Source: Methylosinus trichosporium OB3b
Lineage (GTDB): Bacteria > Pseudomonadota > Alphaproteobacteria > Rhizobiales > Beijerinckiaceae
Assembly: GCF_002752655.1 (NCBI RefSeq)
Contig: NZ_CP023737.1
Span: 1-64,000 of the forward strand
Direction of reading: 5' to 3'
Length of the DNA: 64,000 nt
Numbering within the stretch: the first letter of the stretch is position 1; each line of letters starts with the position of its first letter. Of this stretch, positions 19,280-27,749 are shown piece by piece. The notes beneath the pieces were generated by a model. The model did not search any database and was not told the DNA's origin. It saw nothing but the letters and a program-made list of their open reading frames with translations. The translations under genes and the position numbers were made by a program.

Positions 19280-19410
19280 TCATTGCGAGGAGCGAAGCGG
19301 CGAAGCAATCGAGAGCCGCCGCGAAATGTCGGAAGACGCCGCCTCACGGCTGAAGGATTGCTTCGCTTCGCTCGCAATGACGAGCCCCATTTCGTTGGGA
19401 CGCGTCAAAA
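19280..19410. repeat. REP-like palindromic element, family A (copy 1)
   Basis: An element of about 130 bp whose ends are inverted copies of tcattgcgag...gcgaagcaatc (about 19280-19310 and 19356-19382). The interior (gagccgccgcgaaat, cggaaga, cgcctcacggct) and tail (gagccccatttcg) are shared with the copy at 55400-55550. A shorter variant is at 23650-23742. No coding capacity. Confidence 0.8.
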
Positions 19411-19452
19411 GATTTTTCTATCGGGCATTTGCGATTATGTGACGCCGTCGAG

Positions 19453-20358
19453 CTAGAAGCCGTGCGTGCCCGTCGCCGCGGGGCGCTCCTCCTCGAAGGA
19501 TTGCTCCTCCTCGAAGGAACGCTCGGGCTCGGCCGGCTGCTCCGCGGTGAGGCGCGGGGCGGGGGAGGGCGGGGCGAGCCGCGCCTCGGAGCGACGGAAC
19601 TCCTCGTAACCGTCATAGATGGATGCGAGAAGAGCGTTGAGCTCCGACCGCGACAGACGGGTCTTGTGCATCAAAGCGCCGACGAGGCGCTCGAGCTCGC
19701 CGCTCAAATGGCGAAGCCGCATCGCCGCGACCTGATGCAGCTGGTCCAAGATCGATTCGTGCAGCTCACGCTTCTCCGACGCGCCGAGCGAGGCGGTGTA
19801 ATGCGACTTGTGCATGAAAGATTCGGCGAGGCGCTGCGCGGTGACGAGATTATTGCGGTCGATCGCATCGTCATAGGGCGGCCCCATGAACAGGGTCTCG
19901 GCGATTCGCGGCGCCAGCGCGCGCATCGCATGCAGGGCGTCGAGATCGGACGGCGAGCCGGGATCATTGATGAAATGGGTGACGCCCTTCTCGGTCTCGA
20001 AGCGCACGTCGGCGCGCCACAGCTCGGAGCCGGCGCTGCCCGGCAGGCGATGCAGCGCGACGCTCTCGGTGCGCATGCCGCCGGTCGCCGAGATCAGCAT
20101 GATGCCGGCCGCGCGCACGGCGGTGCGGCGGCGCCCGGAGGTGTCGGGCTCGGCGGGCGTGAGGCGCTTCTCGACCGCCCGCATCATGGCCCGCGCCGCT
20201 TTTTCCGCGCGGGCGCGCTCTTCGGCGGCGCGCTGCAGCTCGCGCCTCTCGGCGAGCTCGCGCTCGCGGCGCGCGATCATCTCGCGGTCGACGTCGGCCG
20301 CGCTATCGGCCTTGGACGGTTTGAGCTTGCGCCTCGTATGAGCGATGTAGCTGCCCAT
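19453..20358 (-). CDS. Hypothetical coiled-coil protein
   Basis: 301 residues with no recognised family. Residues about 20-70 are a charged coiled coil (ERELAERRELQRAAEERARA). The middle (about 75-240) looks globular and contains DALHAMRALAPRIAETLFMG. The C-terminal about 60 residues are Pro/Glu-rich with a duplicated SFEEE(Q/E)SFEEE motif, probably disordered. No signal peptide or membrane segment. It has its own upstream region and no operon partner. Confidence 0.65.
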   Translation of the reverse strand: MGSYIAHTRRKLKPSKADSAADVDREMIARRERELAERRELQRAAEERARAEKAARAMMRAVEKRLTPAEPDTSGRRRTAVRAAGIMLISATGGMRTESVALHRLPGSAGSELWRADVRFETEKGVTHFINDPGSPSDLDALHAMRALAPRIAETLFMGPPYDDAIDRNNLVTAQRLAESFMHKSHYTASLGASEKRELHESILDQLHQVAAMRLRHLSGELERLVGALMHKTRLSRSELNALLASIYDGYEEFRRSEARLAPPSPAPRLTAEQPAEPERSFEEEQSFEEERPAATGTHGF

Positions 20359-20424
20359 GGCGGTTTCTCCGCTTCGCGCGTTTTCGGTCTCTCGCCGCCT
20401 GCCGAGGCGGGTGGCGGGCCATGA

Positions 20425-20887
20425 CGCGAACGCTAGCGCCGACGGCTCCCGGCCCGCGATTGTGGAAATTGCGCAGAGCGTCGCAGTGGGGTGACCAAGC
20501 TGCTGTTTTCATGGGCGCCCGGCGCCTAGGAAGCCGGACAATCGCGCCGAGATTGCGGACGCGTTCCGCGGCGTGTCGTCGCAGCGCGAGGCCGTGTTTT
20601 CATTTCGACCGGCCGGCGACGCGAGGGGCGGGACAGCCGCGCATCGCTGGCGATTCCTGCGGTTGACAAAATTTCCCGGGAGCCGTTTGTGGACAAGCGT
20701 CGTGATCCACGCCAGTGATCGCGACTGCCGCCGGAGCCCTTGGAGCCCCTGCGCCCGCAGTCGAGGGCAGACTGCTCGAGGAACAGGCGCGCAACGCGCG
20801 AATAGACTTGTATCTATTGGCGCTTCCGAGACGTCAGCGTCCCCGTGAGCAGTCGCCGGGGTCGAACTCGCGAGAGAGGTTGTTGAA
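20425..20887. other. Regulatory region upstream of petABC
   Basis: About 460 bp between the divergent hypothetical gene and petA without a convincing gene. It contains a TTGACA at 20663-20668 with a poor -10 at the expected spacing, and an inverted repeat AATAGA-N6-TCTATT at 20801-20818, about 70 bp before the petA start. The petABC promoter must lie here. Confidence 0.35.
20801..20818. promoter_or_regulatory. Inverted repeat AATAGA-N6-TCTATT upstream of petA
   Basis: A perfect 6-bp dyad with a 6-bp spacer, AT-rich within GC-rich surroundings, about 70 bp before the petA GTG. Size and position would suit an operator, but the binding protein is unknown and a chance dyad of this length is possible. 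Confidence 0.3.
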
Positions 20888-21406
20888 GTGAGCAATGCGA
20901 CAAAGGCGGAGCCGCACCGCCGGGACATCTTGTTCCTCGCCACCGGCGCGGGCGCGGCGGTCGCCGCCGGCGCAGCGGTCTGGCCGCTGATCGCGCAGAT
21001 GAATCCCGACGCATCCACTCTGGCGCTGGCGTCGACCGAGCTCGACATCTCCGCCATCGCGCTCGGGCAGATCGTGACCGTCAAATGGCGCGGCAAGCCC
21101 GTCTTCGTGCGCCGCCGCACCAAGCAGGAGATCGAGGCGGCGCAGAATGTGAATCTCGCCGAGCTGCCGGATCCGCAGCCCGATTCGGCGCGCGTGCAGA
21201 AGCCCGAATGGCTCGTCGTCGTCGGTGTCTGCACGCATCTCGGCTGCATTCCCACCGGCCATGAAGGCGAGTTCAACGGCTGGTTCTGCCCCTGCCACGG
21301 CTCGACCTACGACACTTCGGGGCGCATCCGCAGCGGTCCCGCCCCCAGCAATCTCGAAGTGCCGCAATACGCTTTCCTCACCGACACGAAGATCAAGATC
21401 GGCTGA
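20888..21406 (+). CDS. petA: Ubiquinol-cytochrome c reductase iron-sulfur subunit (Rieske protein)
   Basis: Rieske [2Fe-2S] subunit of the bc1 complex, taking an electron from ubiquinol at the Qo site and passing it to cytochrome c1. The 172-aa protein has a Tat-type N-terminus and membrane anchor ([20 protein letters not shown]), and the cluster motifs CTHLGC and CPCHGS with both Cys and both His present. It starts with GTG, preceded by GAGAGAGG. First gene of petABC; petB follows after 44 bp. Confidence 0.97.
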   Translation: MSNATKAEPHRRDILFLATGAGAAVAAGAAVWPLIAQMNPDASTLALASTELDISAIALGQIVTVKWRGKPVFVRRRTKQEIEAAQNVNLAELPDPQPDSARVQKPEWLVVVGVCTHLGCIPTGHEGEFNGWFCPCHGSTYDTSGRIRSGPAPSNLEVPQYAFLTDTKIKIG

Positions 21407-21450
21407 GCGGCGCGCGGTCCCGTCCCTGCAGACTTAACGAGACGACCCTC

Positions 21451-22704
21451 ATGAGTGGACATTCGACTTACAAGCCGAAGAGCGGCTTTGCGCGCTGGCT
21501 GGAGCGGCGCCTGCCGATTCTCGGCTTCATCCACGAGTCCTTCGTCGCCTATCCGGTGCCGAAGAATCTCAACTATCTCTGGACCTTCGGCGCGATCCTG
21601 TCGTTCATGCTCATCGCCCAGATCGTGACCGGCGTGGTGCTGACCATGCATTACACGCCGGAGACGACGCTGGCCTTCGATTCGGTCGAGCACATCATGC
21701 GCGACGTGAATTGGGGCTGGGCGCTGCGCTATGCGCACGCCAACGGCGCCTCGATGTTCTTCCTCGCAGTCTATATCCACATCTTCCGTGGCATGTATTA
21801 CGGCTCCTACAAGGAGCCGCGCGAGGTCTTGTGGATCCTCGGCGTCGTGATCTTCATGCTGATGATGGCGACCGGATTTCTGGGCTATGTGCTGCCCTGG
21901 GGACAGATGTCCTTCTGGGCGGCGACGGTCATCACCAATCTCTTCACCGCCATTCCCGTGGTCGGCAACGCTATCACCACTTGGCTGCTCGGCGGCTATT
22001 CGGTCGACAACGCCACGCTGAACCGCTTCTTCGCGCTGCATTACCTGTTGCCCTTCGTCATCGTCGCGGTGGTCGGGCTGCATGTCTGGGCTCTGCATGT
22101 CACCGGGCAGAACAACCCGACCGGCGTCGAGGTGAAGGACGTCGAGAAGGAGACCTTGCCCTTCACGCCCTATGCGACGATGAAGGATATGGTCGGCGTG
22201 GCGATCTTCTTCGCGCTCTACGCCTGGCTCACCTTCTTCGTGCCGAATTACACGGGCCATCCCGACAATTACATCGAGGCCAATCCGCTGGTGACGCCGC
22301 CGCATATCGTGCCGGAATGGTATTTCCTGCCCTTCTACGCGATCCTGCGCGCGATCCCGAGCAAGCTCGTCGGCGTCATCGCGCTCTTCGGCTCGATCCT
22401 GATCGTCGCGGCGCTGCCCTGGCTCGACACGTCGAAAGTGCGCTCCGGCGTCTATCGGCCGACGTTCAAGAAGTTTTTCTGGGCCTTCGTCGCGGTGTCG
22501 GTCGGTCTCGGCTATCTCGGCGCGCAGCCGGCGGAAGGCGTCTATCTGCTCGCGGCGCGCATTCTGACCGTCTGCTACTTCCTCTACTTCATCGTGGTGC
22601 TGCCGCTGCTCGGCAAATTCGAGAAGACCTTGCCGGCGCCCGAGTCGATCGCGGCGTCGATGGCCAATGGCGTCGCTCGATCCGGGGAGGGCGTTAATGC
22701 GTGA
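21451..22704 (+). CDS. petB: Cytochrome b of the bc1 complex
   Basis: 417-aa polytopic membrane subunit carrying hemes bL and bH and forming the quinone sites. Visible signatures include the heme-ligating His pairs in helices B and D (around [20 protein letters not shown] and [20 protein letters not shown]) and the Qo-site motif [10 protein letters not shown] near residue 289. Length is normal for alphaproteobacterial cytochrome b. Its 3' end overlaps petC by 8 bp, indicating translational coupling. Confidence 0.98.
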   Translation: MSGHSTYKPKSGFARWLERRLPILGFIHESFVAYPVPKNLNYLWTFGAILSFMLIAQIVTGVVLTMHYTPETTLAFDSVEHIMRDVNWGWALRYAHANGASMFFLAVYIHIFRGMYYGSYKEPREVLWILGVVIFMLMMATGFLGYVLPWGQMSFWAATVITNLFTAIPVVGNAITTWLLGGYSVDNATLNRFFALHYLLPFVIVAVVGLHVWALHVTGQNNPTGVEVKDVEKETLPFTPYATMKDMVGVAIFFALYAWLTFFVPNYTGHPDNYIEANPLVTPPHIVPEWYFLPFYAILRAIPSKLVGVIALFGSILIVAALPWLDTSKVRSGVYRPTFKKFFWAFVAVSVGLGYLGAQPAEGVYLLAARILTVCYFLYFIVVLPLLGKFEKTLPAPESIAASMANGVARSGEGVNA

Positions 22705-23575
22705 CGCGCGCGGGAATTCGACCATGATCGTATCGATGATTCGCCGGTCGGCCTTCGGCCTTTCGATGAGCCTCGTGCTCGGCGCGTCGCTGCCCGCGCT
22801 CGCGTCGGACGCGCATTCGCAGCCCAAGCCGCCACTCCAGCAATGGAGCTTCGCCGGCGCGTTCGGCCGCTATGACGCCGCGCAATTGAAGCGCGGCTTC
22901 AAGGTCTACAAGGAGGTCTGCTCCAGCTGCCACTCGATCCATCGGCTCGCCTTCCGCAATCTCGCCGAGAAGGGCGGACCGGAGTTTTCCGAGGCCGAGG
23001 CGAAGGCGCTCGCCGAGAGCTACAAGATCAAGGACGGCCCCAACGACACGGGCGAATATTTCGAGCGTCCGGGACGGCTCAGCGATCATCTTCCGCCGCC
23101 TTTCCCCAATGAGCAGGCGGCGCGGGCGGCCTTCAGCGGCGCCTATCCGCCGGATATGTCGGTGCTGGCCAAGGCGCGCGGCTTTTCGCGCGGCTTTCCG
23201 CAGTTCCTCGCCGACGCTCTGCCGGGCTTCTCCTATCAGGAGCACGGCGTCGACTATATCGTCGCGCTGCTGAACGGCTATGAGGACGCGCCGGGGGGAG
23301 TCGAGCTGCCGGCCGGACAATATTACAACGCCTATATGCCCGGCCATCGCATCGGCATGCCGCCGCCGCTCTCCGACGGCGCCGTGACCTATGACGACGG
23401 CGCGCCGCAGACGCTCGACCAGTATTCCAAGGACGTGAGCGCCTTTCTGATGTGGACGGCCGAGCCGCATCTCGACGCCCGCAAGGAGATCGGCCTGCGC
23501 GTCGTGCTGTTCCTGATCGTGCTGTCGACCTTGGTGTATTTCACCAAGCGGAAGATTTGGGAGAAGGCGCACTGA
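22697..23575 (+). CDS. petC: Cytochrome c1 of the bc1 complex
   Basis: 292-aa precursor. An N-terminal signal peptide ends around LPALASDA; the heme c site is CSSCH, and the region bearing the axial Met is [11 protein letters not shown]-terminal transmembrane anchor ([14 protein letters not shown]) is followed by positive charges. Start ATG 22697 overlaps the petB stop and has GGGGAGG 6 nt upstream; ATG 22724 is an alternative. It delivers electrons from the Rieske protein to soluble cytochrome c. Confidence 0.96.
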   Translation: MRDARGNSTMIVSMIRRSAFGLSMSLVLGASLPALASDAHSQPKPPLQQWSFAGAFGRYDAAQLKRGFKVYKEVCSSCHSIHRLAFRNLAEKGGPEFSEAEAKALAESYKIKDGPNDTGEYFERPGRLSDHLPPPFPNEQAARAAFSGAYPPDMSVLAKARGFSRGFPQFLADALPGFSYQEHGVDYIVALLNGYEDAPGGVELPAGQYYNAYMPGHRIGMPPPLSDGAVTYDDGAPQTLDQYSKDVSAFLMWTAEPHLDARKEIGLRVVLFLIVLSTLVYFTKRKIWEKAH

Positions 23576-23649
23576 TAACGCCGCGAGCGCATCCGTCCTT
23601 CACGTGAAGGCGGATGCGCTCTGTGACCGTGAGCCAACGGAAGCAAGGG

Positions 23650-23742
23650 CCGTCATTGCGAGCGGAGCGAAGCAATCTAGAGCAGCGGGGCGGCCTCTTT
23701 GTTGGCTCGTGGCTTCGCTCCTCGCAATGACCTGCCCCGTTG
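23650..23742. repeat. REP-like palindromic element, family A (variant, copy 2)
   Basis: Inverted ends cgtcattgcgag...gcgaagcaatc and ggcttcgctcctcgcaatgac flank an unrelated centre (tagagcagcggggcggcctc). Shorter than the copies at 19280 and 55400. Lies between the convergent petC and the antitoxin gene. Confidence 0.7.
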
Positions 23743-23765
23743 CGGCTTCTCGTGATGTAGTAGAA

Positions 23766-24011
23766 TTAGGCCGGTCGAGCGAGTGAGCCGCGCAGCTCTA
23801 GCGCCGCCGCTTCTTCGTCTGTGAAGCCGATCGCCGTGAATTGCGCGGCGATGCGGGACGCCCAGCCGACGTCTCCGCACTCGGAGGTTTCGACCGCCGC
23901 TTCGTGGATGCGCCGCGCTTCCTCTTCCATGTTGCGCCCATTCTGTCGAGCGCGGCGTTGAAGCGCGAGCTCGACATGGTCGGCGAGATCGCGAACGAGC
24001 AGCTGAGCCAA
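23766..24011 (-). CDS. FitA-like ribbon-helix-helix antitoxin, apparently without a toxin
   Basis: 81-aa protein whose N-terminus (LLVRDLADHVELALQRRARQ, then NGRNMEEEARRI) matches FitA/StbC-type ribbon-helix-helix antitoxins, which bind their own operator and neutralise a PIN-domain RNase (FitB/VapC). It starts with TTG at 24011 with AGGAG about 10 nt upstream. The usual toxin gene directly downstream is absent: petC lies convergent beyond a REP element. The C-terminus (IAAQFTAIGFTDEEAAALE) is longer than in FitA. Confidence 0.7.
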   Translation of the reverse strand: MAQLLVRDLADHVELALQRRARQNGRNMEEEARRIHEAAVETSECGDVGWASRIAAQFTAIGFTDEEAAALELRGSLARPA

Positions 24012-24062
24012 GCCGAGAACACTCCTGATATCGACGATGTCATAGAGAGGGGCGTCCTCCCG

Positions 24063-25010
24063 TCAAGCCGACAGCAGCTCGTGGACGCTGAACAGCGCCG
24101 CCTCGTCGGTCCACACCCGCCGCGGCGACCAGCCGGCGGCGCGGGCCGTCGCACGGAACTCGTCGACGGCGTATTTGTAGGAGTTTTCCGTGTGGATGGC
24201 CTCGCCGCGGCGAAAGCCGAAGGCCCGGCCGGCGGCCTCGGCCTGCTGCCATCGGCGGCTCACGAGGCGCATCTCGATCCGCCCCTCGGCCGCGTCATAG
24301 ATCGCCTGATGGCCAAAGCCGTCGAGATCGAAGCCGCCGCCGAGCTCGCGATTGATGCGCGCCAGCAGATTGAGGTTGAAGGCGGCGGTGACGCCGCGCG
24401 GATCATTATAGGCGGCGAGCAGCCGCGCCGGGTCCTTCTTCAGATCGACGCCGATGACGAGCCGGCCGCCCGGTCCGAGCGCCCGCCGGATCGCGGCGAG
24501 CAGAAGGCTGGCCTCGGCCGGCGTGAAATTGCCGATCGTCGATCCCGGGAAGAAGCCGACGACGCGCCCGCGGGCGATCTCGCGCGGCAAAGCGAAAGAC
24601 GCGGAGAAATCGGCGACGATCGGCAGCACGCGCAGATCGGGAAAGCGGCGCGCCAGACGCGCGCGCGCCTCCTCCAGCGCGGCGGCGCAAATATCGATCG
24701 GCGCGTAAGCGGCGAGTCCGTCGCCGCGCTCCAGCAGGATCTCGGTCTTGCGGCAGGAGCCCGAGCCGAACTCGACCAGCGTCGTCTCTTCCCCAGCGCC
24801 GTCGAGGATCTCCGCCGCATGGGCCTCGAGAATCGCGGTCTCGGCGCGCGTCGGATAATAATCGGGCAGGCGCGTGATCTCGTCGAACAGGCTGCTGCCC
24901 TCCGCGTCATAGAAATAGCGGCAGGAGAGTCGCTTGCTCGGCCGGGACAGGCCGTCGAGCACATCGGCGGCGAAGCCTTCTGGCCAAGTGCTGGCGAAAG
25001 CGTTTTCCAT
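24063..25010 (-). CDS. egtD: L-histidine N-alpha-methyltransferase (ergothioneine biosynthesis)
   Basis: SAM-dependent enzyme that trimethylates histidine to hercynine, the first step of ergothioneine synthesis. The 315-aa protein shows RYFYDAEGSSLFDEIT near residue 30, PTRAETAIL, an SAM-binding region LVEFGSGSCRKT and FFPGSTIGNFTP, all typical of EgtD. Start ATG 25010 overlaps the egtB stop in TGATG, so the two are translationally coupled. The open frame extends upstream only as a shadow of egtB. egtA, egtC and egtE are not in this window. Confidence 0.94.
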   Translation of the reverse strand: MENAFASTWPEGFAADVLDGLSRPSKRLSCRYFYDAEGSSLFDEITRLPDYYPTRAETAILEAHAAEILDGAGEETTLVEFGSGSCRKTEILLERGDGLAAYAPIDICAAALEEARARLARRFPDLRVLPIVADFSASFALPREIARGRVVGFFPGSTIGNFTPAEASLLLAAIRRALGPGGRLVIGVDLKKDPARLLAAYNDPRGVTAAFNLNLLARINRELGGGFDLDGFGHQAIYDAAEGRIEMRLVSRRWQQAEAAGRAFGFRRGEAIHTENSYKYAVDEFRATARAAGWSPRRVWTDEAALFSVHELLSA

Positions 25011-26302
25011 CAGCGCGGCTCCGCGGCGAGGCGCAGGCCGGAACATTGCCAGCGCTGGCGAGCGTAGAGGAAATTGCGATAGCTCGGCCGAACATGGCCG
25101 GCCGGCGTGAGGCAGGAGCCGCCGCGCAGCACATGCTGGTCGCACATGAATTTGGCGTTGTACTCGCCGATCGCGCCGGGCGGCGGACGGTAGCCGGGAT
25201 AGGGGAGATGGGCGCTCGCCGTCCATTCCCACACATCGCCGAACATCTGCCGCGGGCGGCGGCGGAAGGGCGCGGCCGGCGCCTGCGGGCGCAGCGCCCC
25301 GCTGGCGAGCAGATTGCCGGCGACAGGCGCCGAGGCCGCCGCCAATTCCCATTCATATTCGGTCGGCAGGCGCTTGCCGGCCCAGCGGGCGAAGGCGTCG
25401 GCCTCATAGAAGCTGATATGCGCGACCGGCGCGTCGGGCGCGGGCGGGGCGAGGCCTTCGAGCGTCATCGCCAGCCATTCGCCGTCTCTCCGCTCCCAAT
25501 AGGCTGGCGCGCGCCACTCCTCGCTCCGCGCCCGATCCCATCCGTCGGAGAGCCAGAGGGTCGCGGTCTCATAGCCGCCGTCGGCAATGAATTCGAGCCA
25601 TTCGGCATTGGCCACCGGCCGGTCGGCGAGGGCGAAGGGCGCGACCAGCGCCTCATGGCGCGGCGTTTCATTGTCGTAGCAGAAGCCCGGGCCGCCATGG
25701 CCGATCGGCGTGACGCCGCCGGCGAAGGCGAGCCAGAGCAGCGGCTCCGGCGCGCCGCCGGCGAGGCGCGGCCGCGCGGGGCGATAGGCGGGCCGCAGCG
25801 GATTGGCGGCGAAGAGCGCCAGAATGTCGGTGAGCAGCAGCTCTTGATGCTGCTGCTCGTGGTGCAGTCCGAGCTCGATGCGGCGTGTCGCCTCCTCGTC
25901 CGCCCCTTGCTCCAAGAGCCTCGCGACGGCGTCGTCCACATGGCGGCGAAAGGCCAGCACGCGGTCGAGCGTCGGGCGCGTCAGCAGGCCGCGCTTCGGC
26001 CGCGGCTGACGCGGTCCCGCAGCCTCGTAATAGGAGTTGAAGCAAAAGCCGAAGGCCGGATCGAAGAGGCGATAGCCGGGAAGAAAGGGCGAAAGGACGA
26101 AGGTTTCGAAAAACCAGCTGGTGTGGGCGAGATGCCATTTGGTCGGGCTCGCCTCGTCGATCGCCTGGGCGACCATGTCCTCCGGCCCGAGCGGCCAGGA
26201 GAGCTCCAGCGTCAGGTCGCGCGTCGCGGCGTAGCGCGCGAGTAGGTCGTCCTCTTCGGGCCGCGCTCGAGGCGTCGGCGGAGCGGGAGCCGGTTCGGCC
26301 AT
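25010..26302 (-). CDS. egtB: Hercynine oxygenase / ergothioneine sulfoxide synthase
   Basis: Non-heme iron enzyme that joins hercynine to a cysteine-derived thiol to make the C-S bond of ergothioneine. The 430-aa protein has an N-terminal DinB-like iron-binding domain with KWHLAHTSWFFETF and HEQQHQELLLTD (the His ligands) and a C-terminal sulfatase-modifying-factor (FGE-like) domain with WEWTASAHLPYPGYRP and VLRGGSC. It is the first gene of the egtBD pair. A terminator-like hairpin lies just upstream (26312-26341). Confidence 0.93.
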   Translation of the reverse strand: MAEPAPAPPTPRARPEEDDLLARYAATRDLTLELSWPLGPEDMVAQAIDEASPTKWHLAHTSWFFETFVLSPFLPGYRLFDPAFGFCFNSYYEAAGPRQPRPKRGLLTRPTLDRVLAFRRHVDDAVARLLEQGADEEATRRIELGLHHEQQHQELLLTDILALFAANPLRPAYRPARPRLAGGAPEPLLWLAFAGGVTPIGHGGPGFCYDNETPRHEALVAPFALADRPVANAEWLEFIADGGYETATLWLSDGWDRARSEEWRAPAYWERRDGEWLAMTLEGLAPPAPDAPVAHISFYEADAFARWAGKRLPTEYEWELAAASAPVAGNLLASGALRPQAPAAPFRRRPRQMFGDVWEWTASAHLPYPGYRPPPGAIGEYNAKFMCDQHVLRGGSCLTPAGHVRPSYRNFLYARQRWQCSGLRLAAEPR

Positions 26303-26311
26303 GGCGGTCCC

Positions 26312-26341
26312 TTAAAAAAAGCGACGGCCCGGGCGCCGTCG
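26312..26341 (-). terminator. Intrinsic-terminator-like hairpin in the egtB leader
   Basis: On the minus strand, a 7-bp GC stem (CGACGGC / GCCGTCG around a 6-nt loop, 26322-26341) is followed directly by GC and seven T residues (26314-26320), ending about 11 nt before the egtB ATG. It has the form of a Rho-independent terminator in the same direction as egtB. It may shield egtBD from upstream transcription or attenuate it. Confidence 0.6.
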
Positions 26342-26478
26342 TCGAGGGCGCATATAGGCGGGCGCTGCGCCGCGGCAATCCGCATGTGCGGCGGCGCACA
26401 GAAGGCGGGAGCGCTCCCGGCTAGGGTTTCAACGCTCGCCGATGCGGGCAGGGACCAGGGATTTGGGGAGCCGCCGTC

Positions 26479-26733
26479 ATGATCGAGACCATCTGCAGCG
26501 CCATCGAGGACAAGGGCCATCTCAGCGTCGCGAGCCTCGCGCTCGACGCCGATCTCTACGCCGCCGGGCTGTCGCCCTTCGCGGCCATTCAGGTGATGCT
26601 GGAGCTCGAGCGCCGGCTCGATGTCGAATTCCCGAAGTCGATGCTGAACCGCCGTAGCATGGCGACCATCGGCATGATCGCTTCGCTGCTCGGCGCGCTG
26701 CAGGCCGACGCCGGCCGGCTGCAGGCCGCGTGA
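26479..26733 (+). CDS. Acyl/aminoacyl carrier-protein-like protein lacking the canonical Ser
   Basis: 84-aa protein with the carrier-protein fold pattern DLYAAGLSPFAAIQVMLELE followed by RRLDVEFP, most like the stand-alone (amino)acyl carrier proteins known in Rhizobiales. In an ungapped alignment to ACP ([21 protein letters not shown]) the phosphopantetheine Ser falls on Pro (SPF in place of DSL), with a Ser one residue earlier. It may therefore be modified at a shifted Ser or not at all. Divergent from egtB and convergent with the L,D-transpeptidase; no ligase or PKS/NRPS partner is adjacent. GGGGAG lies upstream of the ATG. Confidence 0.7.
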   Translation: MIETICSAIEDKGHLSVASLALDADLYAAGLSPFAAIQVMLELERRLDVEFPKSMLNRRSMATIGMIASLLGALQADAGRLQAA

Positions 26734-26774
26734 TGGCGGCGGCGTGAAGCGACCCAGAAGGCGCGCATTCTTTC

Positions 26775-27524
26775 CTACCGCACCACGACGCGCGCGCCCT
26801 TGGCGACGCGCTGATAGAGATCGATCACATCGGCGTTGAGCATGCGAATGCATCCCGAGGACACCGCATGGCCGATGCTCTGCGGCTCATTGGTGCCATG
26901 GATGCGGAACAGAGTGTCCTTATTGCCCTGAAAGAGATAGAGCGCCCGCGCTCCCAGCGGATTCTCGAGCCCACCGTCCATATGCGGCGGCAGATCGGGA
27001 CGGCGCTCCAGCATTTCCGGCGGCGGCGTCCAGCCGGGCCAGAAGGCCTTGCGGCCGATCTGCGCCTCGCCCTTCCAGGCGAAGCCGGTGCGGCCGACGC
27101 CGATCGCATATTCCACCGCGCGCCCGTCCTCGAGCGACAGCAGCAGCCGCCGCGCGCGCGTGTCGATGGTCAGAGTGCCCGGCGCCTCGCCGGTGCGATC
27201 GTCGACGAAGCGGCGCCGTGTCTGGCGCATATTGATCTGATCGTCATAATCGACGGGAGTCGAATAATTGGGATCGGCGTCCGGCGGCAGGGCCGCGACC
27301 TTCGCGCCGTTCTCACCTGCGGCGCCGGAGCGGCCGGGGCGGCGTTCGCGCTCGTCCTCGCGCCCGGGATCGCGGCGGCGCTGTGGCGCCACATCCTCGC
27401 GGTCGTCGTCCCAGGGGTCATAGTAGCTACGCCGATCGTCGGGCCAGAAAGACTGAGCGAGAGCCGGAGCTGCGGTCAGCGCCAGAGCGGCGAGGCCGAG
27501 AACGAGAGGACGACGCAACGACAT
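26775..27524 (-). CDS. Secreted L,D-transpeptidase (YkuD family)
   Basis: Periplasmic enzyme forming 3-3 peptidoglycan cross-links or attaching proteins to peptidoglycan. The 249-aa precursor starts MSLRRPLVLGLAALALTAAP, a signal peptide, followed by a charged disordered linker (Asp/Arg-rich, about residues 25-95) and the YkuD domain. The active-site segment HGTNEPQSIGHAVSSGCIRM keeps the catalytic His, Ser and Cys. GGGGGAGAAT precedes the ATG. Much of the longer open frame upstream is antisense to nadE and was discarded. Confidence 0.92.
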   Translation of the reverse strand: MSLRRPLVLGLAALALTAAPALAQSFWPDDRRSYYDPWDDDREDVAPQRRRDPGREDERERRPGRSGAAGENGAKVAALPPDADPNYSTPVDYDDQINMRQTRRRFVDDRTGEAPGTLTIDTRARRLLLSLEDGRAVEYAIGVGRTGFAWKGEAQIGRKAFWPGWTPPPEMLERRPDLPPHMDGGLENPLGARALYLFQGNKDTLFRIHGTNEPQSIGHAVSSGCIRMLNADVIDLYQRVAKGARVVVR

Positions 27525-27631
27525 ATTCTCCCCCGATCGAAGACGGTTTCCTTCTTCTACGACGAAGGCGGCGAAAAACGGACAGCCGCGCCGAAGCAGT
27601 GCGCGCGTCTTCTGCCGATTTGGCAGGGGTG

Positions 27632-27699
27632 AAAGAGCGAGCCCGAAGGCTCGCGGTCCAAGCGCGGCCCTGGACCGTGAGCCTTCAGGCTCGCTCTTT
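27632..27699. repeat. REP-like palindrome, family B (copy 2)
   Basis: Arms of 29 nt (27632-27660 and 27671-27699, two mismatches) around a 10-nt loop; core GAGCCTTCAGGCTCGC. Here it lies between divergent genes, so it is not their terminator, which supports a dispersed-repeat origin. Confidence 0.8.
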
Positions 27700-27714
27700 G
27701 CGCGACCGCTCGTC

Positions 27715-27743
27715 TTCTGCCGCCGCCGCCGCCGGCCTATAAT
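27715..27743 (+). promoter_or_regulatory. Putative nadE promoter placing the start site at the ATG
   Basis: A perfect TATAAT (27738-27743) lies 6 bp before the nadE ATG (27750), with a weak TTCTGC 17 bp upstream of it. Transcription would begin at or next to the start codon, and no Shine-Dalgarno is visible, so a leaderless mRNA is possible. Confidence 0.4.
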
Positions 27744-27749
27744 CTCCTC

